From NCBI GenBank assembly GCA_902826775.1, contig CADEHE010000013.1, forward strand, positions 1 through 64,000: 64,000 bases of DNA, read 5' to 3'. The notes below the pieces were generated by a model. The model had not been told where the DNA came from. It did not search any database and saw nothing but the letters and a program-made list of their open reading frames with translations. How positions within the stretch are numbered: position 1 is the first letter of the stretch; each line of letters begins with the position of its first letter. This document shows positions 52,064-60,262 of the stretch, piece by piece. This DNA is from an uncultured Pseudomonadota bacterium. Its GTDB lineage: Bacteria > Pseudomonadota > Gammaproteobacteria > Burkholderiales > JALYOK01. Position numbers and translations under genes: made by a program.

Positions 52064-52255
52064 TGCTTCTTCCTCCTCGAATGAAACGGCACCGTCCGCT
52101 CGCATCGCGCGAGGGACAGCAAATGCTTGAGTTGTGTAGTGATCAACGCGTCGCCCAAACCGGCGGTCAGCTGAACCGTCTGATGGCAGCGCGGATCACG
52201 CGAACCGATTGACCGGCGGCGACAGTCACATCTTCCGTCTAGAAACGGAAAACGA

Positions 52256-52666
52256 TCACGTCAGCCGTCTAGAGACGGCTGGGGGCGGAGCGCGACTGGA
52301 GAAAGAAAGGTACGATTCTGTGCGAACTACGACTACGTAGTGCACGAGATCAATTAGGGCGAGCTGAGTGCGCGCGTGCAAGAGCGGCTGCGCAACCAGC
52401 GCCGCGCCGGTTGCCGCGAACGCCGTGCATAACAGGCAACTCGAATGCGTCTGCTGCGAACCTTGGGAGTCAGGCGCCTCGCGTTGGTCCGCGTAGTCGC
52501 GCACTTCGCCGGCATGTGTATCGTTACTTGGCGCAACATGCGTCAAAGCATGTGTGAGCGCACTGACCTGCACGACAAGCAGCGCGAGAATCAACCAGGC
52601 GTGCGCAATCCAGCGCTGCGGCTGGGCGCCGCGCCGATTGGCCATGCAATACACGCTAAGTTTCAT
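52256..52666 (-). CDS. DUF2946-like small membrane/exported protein
   Basis: The 136-residue product has one N-terminal hydrophobic segment (HAWLILALLVVQVSALTHAL) and a second in TAFAATGAALVAQPLL. The pattern T-H-S-S-C-L-L-C-T (about 73-81) with upstream His resembles the H-x-x-C-x-x-C motif of DUF2946 proteins found in copper and zinc loci. Function is unknown. It is 21 bases downstream of the DUF3299-like gene. Its last codons lie in a hairpin (CAGCCGTCTAGAGACGGCTG, 52263-52282) that may end the transcript. Confidence 0.68.
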   Translation of the reverse strand: MKLSVYCMANRRGAQPQRWIAHAWLILALLVVQVSALTHALTHVAPSNDTHAGEVRDYADQREAPDSQGSQQTHSSCLLCTAFAATGAALVAQPLLHARTQLALIDLVHYVVVVRTESYLSFSSRAPPPAVSRRLT

Positions 52667-52687
52667 ACCGCCTGTCAGAATAAAGTT

Positions 52688-53227
52688 CTACGGCTGCTCG
52701 ACCGCAGTCGCACCGATAATGCGATAGTAAAACCCGCTCGGATCGTCTTCAAGCATGACAAAGCTACCGGAAACCACCACCGGTTCGAATGTTACCTTGG
52801 CGGGCTTGTCGCAAATGATCTGTACCACCGAGTCCGGCCCCATCGACATGCAAAACGGGCAACTGGGCGGATAAGGCGTAAGAATAAACTCCTTTTGCAT
52901 TTCGCCCATCTCCGTCGGCAACATGAAACCATAGAGCTTGACCGCCTTCTTGCTGAGCTTCTTCTGCTCCGGCGTGAACTTAGGCAGCCACACCTCGCCT
53001 CTGTCCTCGGTTTTTGTTTTCACCGATTGCACCTTCTGCAGCACCGCCCAGTTCAACGTATCTTTGAGCGGCGGCAACGGCTTCGAGCCGTCCGGCGCGA
53101 CCAAGCCATTGGGCGTCATCAGACTTTTTTGCGCCGGTTTGTCGCCCGCGTGCGATGGCCATACCACCGCCAGGATACCCACAAAAATCAAACGTAATAA
53201 CAATGGAAAACCGATACTCCTCATCAT
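52688..53227 (-). CDS. DUF3299-like secreted protein of the zinc ABC operon
   Basis: The 179-residue product starts at MMRSIGFPLL, with its ATG overlapping the permease stop as TAATG. A signal peptide ends at SHA-GDK. The body has the segment KLYGFMLPTEMGEMQKEFILTPYPPSCPFCMSMGPDSVVQI (about 96-136), with Cys-x-x-Cys after Pro-Pro-Ser, the hallmark of DUF3299. It is a likely periplasmic partner of the permease, since a similar ATPase, permease and DUF3299 set is Zur-controlled in Pseudomonas aeruginosa. Metal binding by the C-x-x-C is inferred. Confidence 0.82.
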   Translation of the reverse strand: MMRSIGFPLLLRLIFVGILAVVWPSHAGDKPAQKSLMTPNGLVAPDGSKPLPPLKDTLNWAVLQKVQSVKTKTEDRGEVWLPKFTPEQKKLSKKAVKLYGFMLPTEMGEMQKEFILTPYPPSCPFCMSMGPDSVVQIICDKPAKVTFEPVVVSGSFVMLEDDPSGFYYRIIGATAVEQP

Positions 53228-54666
53228 TACTCCTTTGCCAAGGTCGCCGCGATATCGGTGCGGTAAGCGACGAATGCCGGCACGATGGAGGCGAGCAATC
53301 CTACCGCTATCGCCATTGCTGCTAGCCACAATTCCGTAGGCGACCAAGTCCAACCGGTGATATGCACATGGCGCGTTGCTTCGAACCAACGGCCCAACAC
53401 TTCGGTGCCGATGTGCCCCAACACCAAACCCAACAACGCGCCAACCACCGCCAAAAGTATACCTTCCGTCAGAATGAGCCGCAGCAGGCTGCCCTGCCCC
53501 GCCCCGAGCGTGCGTAAGACTGCCAAATCATAGCGCCGTTCCTGCAACGCATTGGTGAGTGCGATAAAAACACTCAGCGCCGCGCTGAAGATGAGCACAC
53601 CGGCAAACGCGCGCAGCGTATCCACGCCAAAGCCCACCAATTGATACAGGCGCGCCGACTCCATCGCTGGCGAGGCCGCTTGCAGCGCGCTCTTGCTATT
53701 GATGAAGCGCGGCAACCCCACCGCCGCGAAGGAGGATTTGTATTGCACCAACAGCGCGGTAATTTCGCGCTGTTGAGTCATGTCCGGCAGCGCGGTAATT
53801 TCGCGCTGTTGAGTCATGTCCGGCAGCGCGGTGTTCTCGCTCTTTGCCTTGGCGCGATCGACCTCTGCCGCGCCTTCGGCGGCATGCGTCTCGTGCGCCT
53901 CAGCATGCGCGTCAGCATGCTTTTCGGTGCGCTCACTAGTATGCTCTTCATCGGGCTCGCCGTGTGCCTCATTGGCGTGATGCTCTTCCTGAGCTGCATG
54001 ATCTTCATGCTCGCCTTCGGCACCGCCTTCGTCGTGATCCCCATGATGCTCATGCACGCGCCATACGCTTTCCACGCCGGTCAGCACCAAGCGATCGATC
54101 ACGCTGTCGGTCGGCGCGAGTATGCCCACCACTTTGTAAGGCGTCTGTTCGTGCTCACCGCCGCCTTCACCCAAGCCATGCGCGCCGGTAAACTGATCGC
54201 CGACCTTGAGTTTGCTGGTGCGCACGACTTCCGCGCCGAGCGTGGCCTCGAGCGGCGCCTGCCACAACGTGCCTTGCGCAAGTTTCGCCCCGTAGAGCGC
54301 TGGGTAGGCGTGCTCGGTGCCGACGATGCGGTAGCCGTGATAGCTATCGCCAAGCGCCAGTGGAATCGCATTTTTGATCTGCGGATGCTTACGCAGTTCT
54401 TCGGCGTCTCGGAGCGGAATGTTGCCGGTTGGAATATCGAGGTGATAGACGCTCGACAGAATCAACTGCAGCGGGCTGCCTTTGGCGCCGACCACTAAAT
54501 CGATACCCCTCAAGTCTCGCTGTAAGCGCTCTTCCATCTGGCGCGTGAACAACATCAGCACCACGATCATCGCCACGCCAAGGGCCAGCAAGAAAATGTT
54601 CAGCAACGTATTGAGCGGGCGCGCGCGCAAGTAGGCAAGCGCGAGTTGCAGCAGATTCATGCGCAC
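53227..54666 (-). CDS. FtsX/LolC-type ABC permease with a histidine-rich loop
   Basis: The 479-residue protein has one N-terminal membrane helix (about 22-41), a large periplasmic domain, then three helices (about 350-375, 395-420, 445-470). Between residues 205 and 261 lie 14 histidines among Glu, Asp and Ala, an obvious metal-binding loop. Directly after it the sequence LPDMTQQREITA occurs twice in tandem (281-292, 293-304), from an exact 36-base duplication. It overlaps its ATPase gene by 10 bases. It belongs to the MacB/LolC type, which moves substrates in the periplasm or to the outer membrane rather than importing ions. Confidence 0.87.
   Translation of the reverse strand: MRMNLLQLALAYLRARPLNTLLNIFLLALGVAMIVVLMLFTRQMEERLQRDLRGIDLVVGAKGSPLQLILSSVYHLDIPTGNIPLRDAEELRKHPQIKNAIPLALGDSYHGYRIVGTEHAYPALYGAKLAQGTLWQAPLEATLGAEVVRTSKLKVGDQFTGAHGLGEGGGEHEQTPYKVVGILAPTDSVIDRLVLTGVESVWRVHEHHGDHDEGGAEGEHEDHAAQEEHHANEAHGEPDEEHTSERTEKHADAHAEAHETHAAEGAAEVDRAKAKSENTALPDMTQQREITALPDMTQQREITALLVQYKSSFAAVGLPRFINSKSALQAASPAMESARLYQLVGFGVDTLRAFAGVLIFSAALSVFIALTNALQERRYDLAVLRTLGAGQGSLLRLILTEGILLAVVGALLGLVLGHIGTEVLGRWFEATRHVHITGWTWSPTELWLAAMAIAVGLLASIVPAFVAYRTDIAATLAKE
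53752..53823. repeat. 36-base perfect tandem duplication inside the permease gene
   Basis: Bases 53752-53787 and 53788-53823 are identical and keep the frame (12 residues each). A partial third start (CAGCGCGGT) follows. This looks like a recent slippage or unequal-exchange event. Confidence 0.95.
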
Positions 54667-55295
54667 GCCTCTAGCACCAGCTCTTGGTCAAACAGCGGGC
54701 GGATGCGCGAATCGTGCGTCGCTACCACTAACGCGGCGCCGCAGTCGCGCGCCTGGTCGAACAGCAGCTTGATCGCCTCGGCGCAGTTGTCGTCGTCAAG
54801 GTTCGAAGTCGGCTCATCGGCCAGTATCAACTTCGGCCGGTTGATCACGGCTCTCGCGATTGCCACGCGTTGCTGTTGCCCATAGCTCAGTTCGTGCGGT
54901 TTGGCTTCGAGCCGCTGTGCCAGCCCCAAACCCGCGAGCACTTGTTCGATGCGCGCCTCATCTGGCGCTAAACCGGCTAGATGCTGGGCCAAGCGCAAGT
55001 TGTCGCGCACACTCAGCGCGCGGATCAAGTGTAGGCGCTGTAGCACGATGCCGATGTTGCGTCCGCGGAAGCGATCCAATGCCGCGCCGCTAAGCGTTTG
55101 CAGCAAGGTGCCTTCGATCGCGATGCTGCCCGAAGTCGGACGCAGAATCCCCGCTAACGCGTGCAGCAGCGTGCTCTTGCCGCTGCCAGAACGGCCCATA
55201 ACGATGGTGCGCCCAGTCTTGGGCACGCGCAAGGAAGCCACCCGCAGCACAACTCGCTGCTGATAGCGCTGCTCCATGTCGTGGATTTCAATCAT
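54657..55295 (-). CDS. LolD-type ABC ATPase
   Basis: The 212-residue ATPase starts at MIEIHDMEQRY; the longer open frame to 55412 is not supported by homology. Walker A is GRSGSGKST (about 34-42), the signature is LSYGQQQR (in place of LSGGQ), Walker B is LILADEPTSNLD, and the H-loop is VVATHDS. It powers the adjacent FtsX-type permease. As first gene of the minus-strand zinc run, its promoter lies in 55296-55640. Confidence 0.9.
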   Translation of the reverse strand: MIEIHDMEQRYQQRVVLRVASLRVPKTGRTIVMGRSGSGKSTLLHALAGILRPTSGSIAIEGTLLQTLSGAALDRFRGRNIGIVLQRLHLIRALSVRDNLRLAQHLAGLAPDEARIEQVLAGLGLAQRLEAKPHELSYGQQQRVAIARAVINRPKLILADEPTSNLDDDNCAEAIKLLFDQARDCGAALVVATHDSRIRPLFDQELVLEACA

Positions 55296-55686
55296 AGTTT
55301 GACTGCTTCGCCCGCACCAACTGGGTGCTTGGAAGTGCATTATCAGCGCGCCGAAGCTGGAAGCACAAGCTTGCGGCGCCGCTCCAGCGAGTACTGTTCG
55401 GCTTTCTCGCAAAGTGATACTGCCTTTGCAATGTTCCGAAAACAGATACGAGTGTCCCGGTTACCGCTTGGTCGCATGTCGATCCCGCCTCGGGAACGCT
55501 GCCGGATCGCCCTTCTTCCAGTGCCACCCCGCTCTGAGGCGCGCTTTTGTGATCGGGCCATGTGCACTCGGATTCACATTTAGTTTCACGGGCGTGGCAA
55601 TCGGCTGGCGGCGGCCAACTCGCGCGATTCAATGCACCTAGAGATGTTATAGTATAACATACTACTTCAACTAATCGATTGACTCC
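55296..55686. promoter_or_regulatory. Divergent intergenic region between the ABC operon and the zinc GTPase gene
   Basis: These 391 bases carry no gene that can be supported. The Zur-box palindrome lies at its right end near the GTPase gene. No second box was found close to the ABC start by eye. Confidence 0.55.
55644..55660. promoter_or_regulatory. Zur box
   Basis: ATGTTATAGTATAACAT is a perfect 7-3-7 palindrome that fits the proteobacterial Zur consensus (ATGTTATA-n-TATAACAT type). It ends 26 bases before the start of the COG0523 GTPase gene, inside the expected promoter. Zn-loaded Zur would repress this gene and release it in zinc shortage. Confidence 0.88.
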
Positions 55687-56850
55687 ATGCCCGCCGCCAC
55701 TACTGCTTTACTGCCCGTTACCGTTCTATCTGGCTTTCTCGGCGCCGGAAAGACCTCTCTGCTCAACCATATTCTGCGCAATCGCGAGGGTCGCAAAGTA
55801 GCCGTCATCGTCAACGACATGAGCGAGATCAACGTCGATGCCGCCCTGGTGCACAACGGCGGCGCTGGCCTATCCCGCACCGAAGAGAAACTCGTCGAGT
55901 TCACCAACGGCTGCATTTGCTGCACGCTGCGTGACGATCTACTCCTGGAGGTCACGCGGCTGGCGCGCGAACAGCGCTTTGACTACCTACTCATCGAATC
56001 GACGGGCATTTCCGAACCGTTGCCGGTGGCGGCGACCTTCGCGGTGCGCGACGAGCAAGGCTTTAGCCTTTCTGACGTGGCGCAGCTCGACACCATGGTC
56101 ACCGTGGTAGACGCAGCCAGTTTTTTGCACGACTTCTGCTCCACGGAGACGCTGCAGGATCGAGCTCAAGCGCTCGGCGTGGATGACGAACGCTCGATCG
56201 TGGACCTGATCACCGACCAGTTGGAATTCGCCGATGTCGTATTGGTAAACAAAGTGGACCGCGTTTCTGCAGAGCAAAAACGCGACGTGCTACGCGTCAT
56301 TCGCGCGCTGAACCCACACGCACACTTGGTCGAATCATGCTTCGGGAAAATAGAGCTCAAAGAAGTCATCAACACCGGCCGATTCGATTTCGAACGCGCG
56401 CAGCAATCGCCGCGTTGGGCACTGGAGCTAAGCGGTAAGCACACGCCCGAAACCGAAGCGTATGGCATATCGAGCTTTGTGTACCGGGCGAGCCTACCGT
56501 TTCATCCGCAACGCCTAATGGCGCTATTTCACTCTGAGTGGCAAGGCATATTGCGCAGCAAAGGTTGGTTTTGGCTCGCAAGCCGCCCGGATTGGATAGG
56601 CGAGATGTCGCAGGCTGGCGGCGCTCTTACGCACCAAGCGGCTGGGAAGTGGTCGCCCGGGGCCGACCGCGGCCAGGAAATCGTCTTTATCGGCCTTGAC
56701 ATTGACGAAGCAGCTTTTCGGCAGCGACTCGATGCATGTTTGCTGAGTGAAGGTGAATTTAACGCTGGCGAAGCGCATTGGCGGCACATCGATGACCCAT
56801 TTCCAGAGTGGCGCCTCAGCGCAGACGACGACGCCCTCCATAGTCACTGA
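55687..56850 (+). CDS. COG0523 (CobW/ZigA-type) zinc-chaperone GTPase
   Basis: The 387-residue G3E GTPase has Walker A GFLGAGKT (16-23), the metal-binding C-x-C-C at Cys76, Cys78, Cys79 (NGCICCTLRDD), the ESTG motif in LIESTGISEPLPV and NKVD for guanine binding. The C-terminal CobW_C domain ends SADDDALHSH. Members under Zur control hand zinc to priority enzymes in zinc shortage. The Zur box directly upstream supports this. It is transcribed away from the zinc ABC genes. Confidence 0.93.
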   Translation: MPAATTALLPVTVLSGFLGAGKTSLLNHILRNREGRKVAVIVNDMSEINVDAALVHNGGAGLSRTEEKLVEFTNGCICCTLRDDLLLEVTRLAREQRFDYLLIESTGISEPLPVAATFAVRDEQGFSLSDVAQLDTMVTVVDAASFLHDFCSTETLQDRAQALGVDDERSIVDLITDQLEFADVVLVNKVDRVSAEQKRDVLRVIRALNPHAHLVESCFGKIELKEVINTGRFDFERAQQSPRWALELSGKHTPETEAYGISSFVYRASLPFHPQRLMALFHSEWQGILRSKGWFWLASRPDWIGEMSQAGGALTHQAAGKWSPGADRGQEIVFIGLDIDEAAFRQRLDACLLSEGEFNAGEAHWRHIDDPFPEWRLSADDDALHSH

Positions 56851-57015
56851 ACCAGACCACTTCGGTTAGCAAGCGCCGGACACTTTACTGGCATTTCAAC
56901 ACAGATCGGGCGCTTGGCGCGCTCAACGCAGTGGAGGTTGCGAAACATGCGTACCAAAGTTGAAGAGCATCGGCTTCTCCGAAGAAAGACAAGTGGTCAC
57001 CTGCCGGAACTAAAT

Positions 57016-57762
57016 TCAACTGTCAGAGCTAACCTCGAGCGCGCCAAAAACGTCTGTGATCAGTCCACTGTTGACCAGCGCACGAGGCGAACCGTCTTTT
57101 AACGTACCATCGCCAGGCAGCAACCACAGCCGGTCGGCAGACTTAAGGCACAGATCTAGGTCATGGCTGGACAACAACACTACACAACCAGACGTACGAG
57201 CATGGCGGCGCAATCGCGACATAACGGCGACCCGGCTAGGCAGATCGAGGAAAGCGGTAATCTCGTCCAGCAGCAACAAGCGCGGAGACTGCGCCAGGGC
57301 TCGCGCGAGCGCGACGCGCTGGCGCTCGCCATCACTAAGTGTATTGACAAGCCGATCAGCCAATACTGAGGCCTCAACCAGCATCAGCGCCTCGCCGACG
57401 CACCGCTCATCCCCGGGCGACAACCGTCCCCACCAGCCGGTGTAAGGGTGGCGCCCAGTTGCTACCAGGTCGCGCACGCGCATGCCGGGTACGGTCAGCC
57501 GGTCGGTAAGCACAACTGCCACCTGGCGTGCGCGCTCGGCCGAGGACAGTCGATGCAGGTCAGCACCATCGAGTTCTGCGCAGCCGCCCGCGGCGGGCAG
57601 CAGGCCAGCTAGGGTGCGCAACAACGTCGTCTTGCCGATGCCGTTGCGGCCAATGATCGCTACAAACTCGCCCTCGTTAACCTGTTGCGCGAGCGCCCTC
57701 AACAGCGGCGTATGGTTGCGGTGGCCCACAGCCAGCGCCTTTAGATGAAGGCGCGGCCTCAA
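57016..57762 (-). CDS. FecE/BtuD-type ABC ATPase
   Basis: The 248-residue ATPase has Walker A GRNGIGKTT, Q-loop region VAVVLTDRLTVPGMRVRDLVATGRHPY, the signature LSDGERQRVALARAL, Walker B LLLLDEITAFLD and H-loop LSSHDLD. A TTG start at 57762 overlapping the permease TGA is preferred; the frame runs further upstream but that part overlaps the permease gene. In Walker B the usual DEPT is DEIT. It is the last gene of a TonB-dependent uptake operon. Confidence 0.87.
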   Translation of the reverse strand: MRPRLHLKALAVGHRNHTPLLRALAQQVNEGEFVAIIGRNGIGKTTLLRTLAGLLPAAGGCAELDGADLHRLSSAERARQVAVVLTDRLTVPGMRVRDLVATGRHPYTGWWGRLSPGDERCVGEALMLVEASVLADRLVNTLSDGERQRVALARALAQSPRLLLLDEITAFLDLPSRVAVMSRLRRHARTSGCVVLLSSHDLDLCLKSADRLWLLPGDGTLKDGSPRALVNSGLITDVFGALEVSSDS

Positions 57763-58796
57763 TCGCTTAACCCCCGCATCTGGCTGGAGAACACCAGTAG
57801 GCCAATAACGAGCGGCGCGCCGACGAGAGCCAAGATGGCGTTTAGATGAAGCCAATGTTGCTCCCACGGCAAGTGCACGATAAAGTCGCCAAGCACCGCG
57901 AGCAAAGCGCCTGTGAGCGCGCAGGCGGGCAGCACGCGCGGCACGTCCCCATGCCGCATGATCCAGCGCGCTAAGTGCGGCACGATTAGCCCGATGAAAG
58001 CGATCGGACCGCAGTACGCCACCACCGGCGCTATCAGCAGCATCACCACTAGCAACGCCACGCGACGTAATCGTCCGAGGTTGGCACCCAGGCTCGCGGC
58101 ATAAGTCTCTCCAAGCATTAGCGCTGTTAGAGGCTTAGCAATCAATACGGCGCCGACTAGGCCCAGCAGCACCGGCCCTGCCAGCCAAGGAAGATCGGCA
58201 AGAGTTAGGTTCGCAAAGGTGCCATCGTTCCACCCAGCGTAGACACGACCCTGCGTGCGGTGAGTGAAGTGCAGCAGTACGCTGATCAAGCCTTGCGCTA
58301 GAAAACCCAGCATCAAGCCAGCCACGAGCAGCGTTACTGTGCCCACGCGGCGGGCCATGGTCATCATCGCCAGCGCCACAACCAGCGTGCCTAATGCGGC
58401 GCCAGCTACTATCCCCAAACCTGCGAACGCACTGATAGCATCGAAGGCCACCGGCCCGATCCAGCCACCGGCCACGACTACGAGTGCGGCCCCCACCTGC
58501 CCGCCAGAGGTGAGCCCTAATGACCACGCATCCGCTAGCGGGTTTCGAAATAGGGCCTGCATCACCAGACCGGCTACGCCCAGCGCCGCGCCGCCCAGCA
58601 CGGCACCCACAACCCTTGGCAGCCGAATGTCCGCGACGATGCGCACCACGATTTCGTCCCCAGCCCCGCTCAGCGCCTGCAACACCTGCGAAAGTGCCAA
58701 GCTCACCTGCCCGTGAGTCAGACTCCAAAGCGCTAGCCCAAGCAAGGGCACACCTAGCGCCAGCGGTACTACCCAACCCTTAGTGCTCGGTGTCAT
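57759..58796 (-). CDS. FecCD-family ABC permease
   Basis: The 345-residue permease of the iron-siderophore/B12 type has about nine to ten membrane helices. Family blocks are RLPRVVGAVLGGAALGVAGLVMQALFRNPLADAW, the G-L-x-x-G-G-x-x-G-A segment and CGPIAFIGLIVPHLARWIM. Its start codon overlaps the lipoprotein gene stop by four bases (ATGA), so translation is coupled. It carries a metal chelate or cobamide across the inner membrane. Confidence 0.92.
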   Translation of the reverse strand: MTPSTKGWVVPLALGVPLLGLALWSLTHGQVSLALSQVLQALSGAGDEIVVRIVADIRLPRVVGAVLGGAALGVAGLVMQALFRNPLADAWSLGLTSGGQVGAALVVVAGGWIGPVAFDAISAFAGLGIVAGAALGTLVVALAMMTMARRVGTVTLLVAGLMLGFLAQGLISVLLHFTHRTQGRVYAGWNDGTFANLTLADLPWLAGPVLLGLVGAVLIAKPLTALMLGETYAASLGANLGRLRRVALLVVMLLIAPVVAYCGPIAFIGLIVPHLARWIMRHGDVPRVLPACALTGALLAVLGDFIVHLPWEQHWLHLNAILALVGAPLVIGLLVFSSQMRGLSD

Positions 58797-60055
58797 CGCG
58801 GTTTGCTTCCGCTGGCGCCGCGTGGAATCGGCAACAGAAAATCGAATGGCTCAGCAACAAGGCCGGGGTGCAACATCTTCACAAAATCGCGAAGCACCAG
58901 ATCGGGTCGAACCACGCCGGTCTCGTAGTAGTCAAAAGCGTCCCACTGCGGTTTGCTCCGACCAAAGTTGCCGAAAAAACAACCCTCGCGCCAAGCCCGA
59001 AATGACGAGAGGATCTTCTCGTCAGGCAACTGGCGTGCATGGATGTCGCCCGCCAGCCAGCACGAAGCGTCCGTCGCTTGCGAGAGCAAGGTCTCCGTGG
59101 AAAGTTGCCGGTAGTCGTTCTGCGTCGCGTCTTCAGGCTGAGCGAAAACGTTGATGCCATTGGCGTCTCGTACAAAGGCCGCCTCTGCACCGCGAACTGT
59201 AGCTGTCCACCGATTTGCACCCGACAGATAGGCCCATACTACAGTGACGGCCGGTCGGTTTGCGGCCAGCGCCTTAAGTCGCTGCGCCTCACGCGCGACC
59301 GCCTCGAAACGCTGCGTAGCTAGTGGCAAGGTGCCTGTAAGGGCACCGAAGACCTTAATCCACTCGGCTCGGCCCAGGTAACTATTCTCGGCATCTAGCA
59401 GGACGGGCAAGGTCGGTACACCCAACCCGTTAGCGCGCGCGAGGCTATTAGCCAATTCGAGGCTCCATAGACGCAGTAGGAACACGTCGGGCTTACTTGC
59501 CACAAGCACGTCAAGGTTGGGTGGCGAGTGCCAGCTGTAGCCCACCTGTGCAAGTTCTTTGCGCAGCACGCGCCCGCGCACGGCGTCGTCATAGCTCTTG
59601 GTCCCGCCCACTGCGACGAGGCGTTCAGCCATGCCCAACTCAGTGAGCATGCGCTCGTCGGCGCCAGTACTGACGGCGATGCGCTCGACCGGTGTGCGCA
59701 CGATCACGGCGCCGCGCAGCATGGGCGGAAGCGAGGGTAAGGCCGCCCCGCGCGGTACCAGCACGGCAAGAAAGCGTTGCGTAGTCTTAGTGTGGCCCGC
59801 GGCGGAGGTCAGCGGCGCTTGCATCTCGAGCACCTGGTAACCCTCGGCCTGACGTAGGCTGAAGTGGCGCGCATACGTTGTGGCTATTGCGCTGGCGACG
59901 GAAGCAACGCCCTGTCGCTGCGTCATGCTCGCTTCTGTCTGTGATTCCGATACCTTAGTCCCCGGATCGGGTGGAGCCTTGCTGCAACCCGCTAGGAGTG
60001 CCGCCAGCACCGCAATCGGCGCAGTCCCTCGCAGCACTTGACGTAACATGCTCAT
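58793..60055 (-). CDS. Lipoprotein ABC-type binding protein (FecB/BtuF family)
   Basis: The 420-residue product starts at MSMLRQVLRG with a lipobox LLAGC, so it is a lipoprotein with Cys near residue 23. The binding-protein core is longer than usual: an N-terminal extra part (about 30-130) precedes the TroA-like two-lobed core, which contains RIAVSTGADERMLTELGMAERLVAVGG and NLDVLVASKPDVFLL. It delivers the substrate to the permease. The extra N-terminal region has no recognised fold. Confidence 0.82.
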   Translation of the reverse strand: MSMLRQVLRGTAPIAVLAALLAGCSKAPPDPGTKVSESQTEASMTQRQGVASVASAIATTYARHFSLRQAEGYQVLEMQAPLTSAAGHTKTTQRFLAVLVPRGAALPSLPPMLRGAVIVRTPVERIAVSTGADERMLTELGMAERLVAVGGTKSYDDAVRGRVLRKELAQVGYSWHSPPNLDVLVASKPDVFLLRLWSLELANSLARANGLGVPTLPVLLDAENSYLGRAEWIKVFGALTGTLPLATQRFEAVAREAQRLKALAANRPAVTVVWAYLSGANRWTATVRGAEAAFVRDANGINVFAQPEDATQNDYRQLSTETLLSQATDASCWLAGDIHARQLPDEKILSSFRAWREGCFFGNFGRSKPQWDAFDYYETGVVRPDLVLRDFVKMLHPGLVAEPFDFLLPIPRGASGSKPR

Positions 60056-60126
60056 GCAGAGGTCCAAACACCTCGTTTGCGATACGCCGCAGCAGTGCGG
60101 TTGCGACTGCAATCACTAGGGAACCT

Positions 60127-60162
60127 CTGAACAAATCCCGCGCGGTCGCGGGACTTGTTCAG
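60127..60162 (-). promoter_or_regulatory. Strong hairpin between the TonB receptor and the lipoprotein gene
   Basis: CTGAACAA and TTGTTCAG form the outer stem; inner CCCGCG and CGCGGG form a second stem. It lies in the 207-base gap between the receptor stop and the lipoprotein start. It could trim or dampen the downstream part of the operon. There is no T-run, so it is unlikely to be a full terminator. Confidence 0.6.
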
Positions 60163-60262
60163 CCCTGGGTAGAAGAGCCAGCGCGAGACGATGCGGAGTA
60201 GATCCACGCGCGGCCGCGGCACCTCGGCGGCCCGCGCAGACGGTGCCACCGCGCTCATCGGC

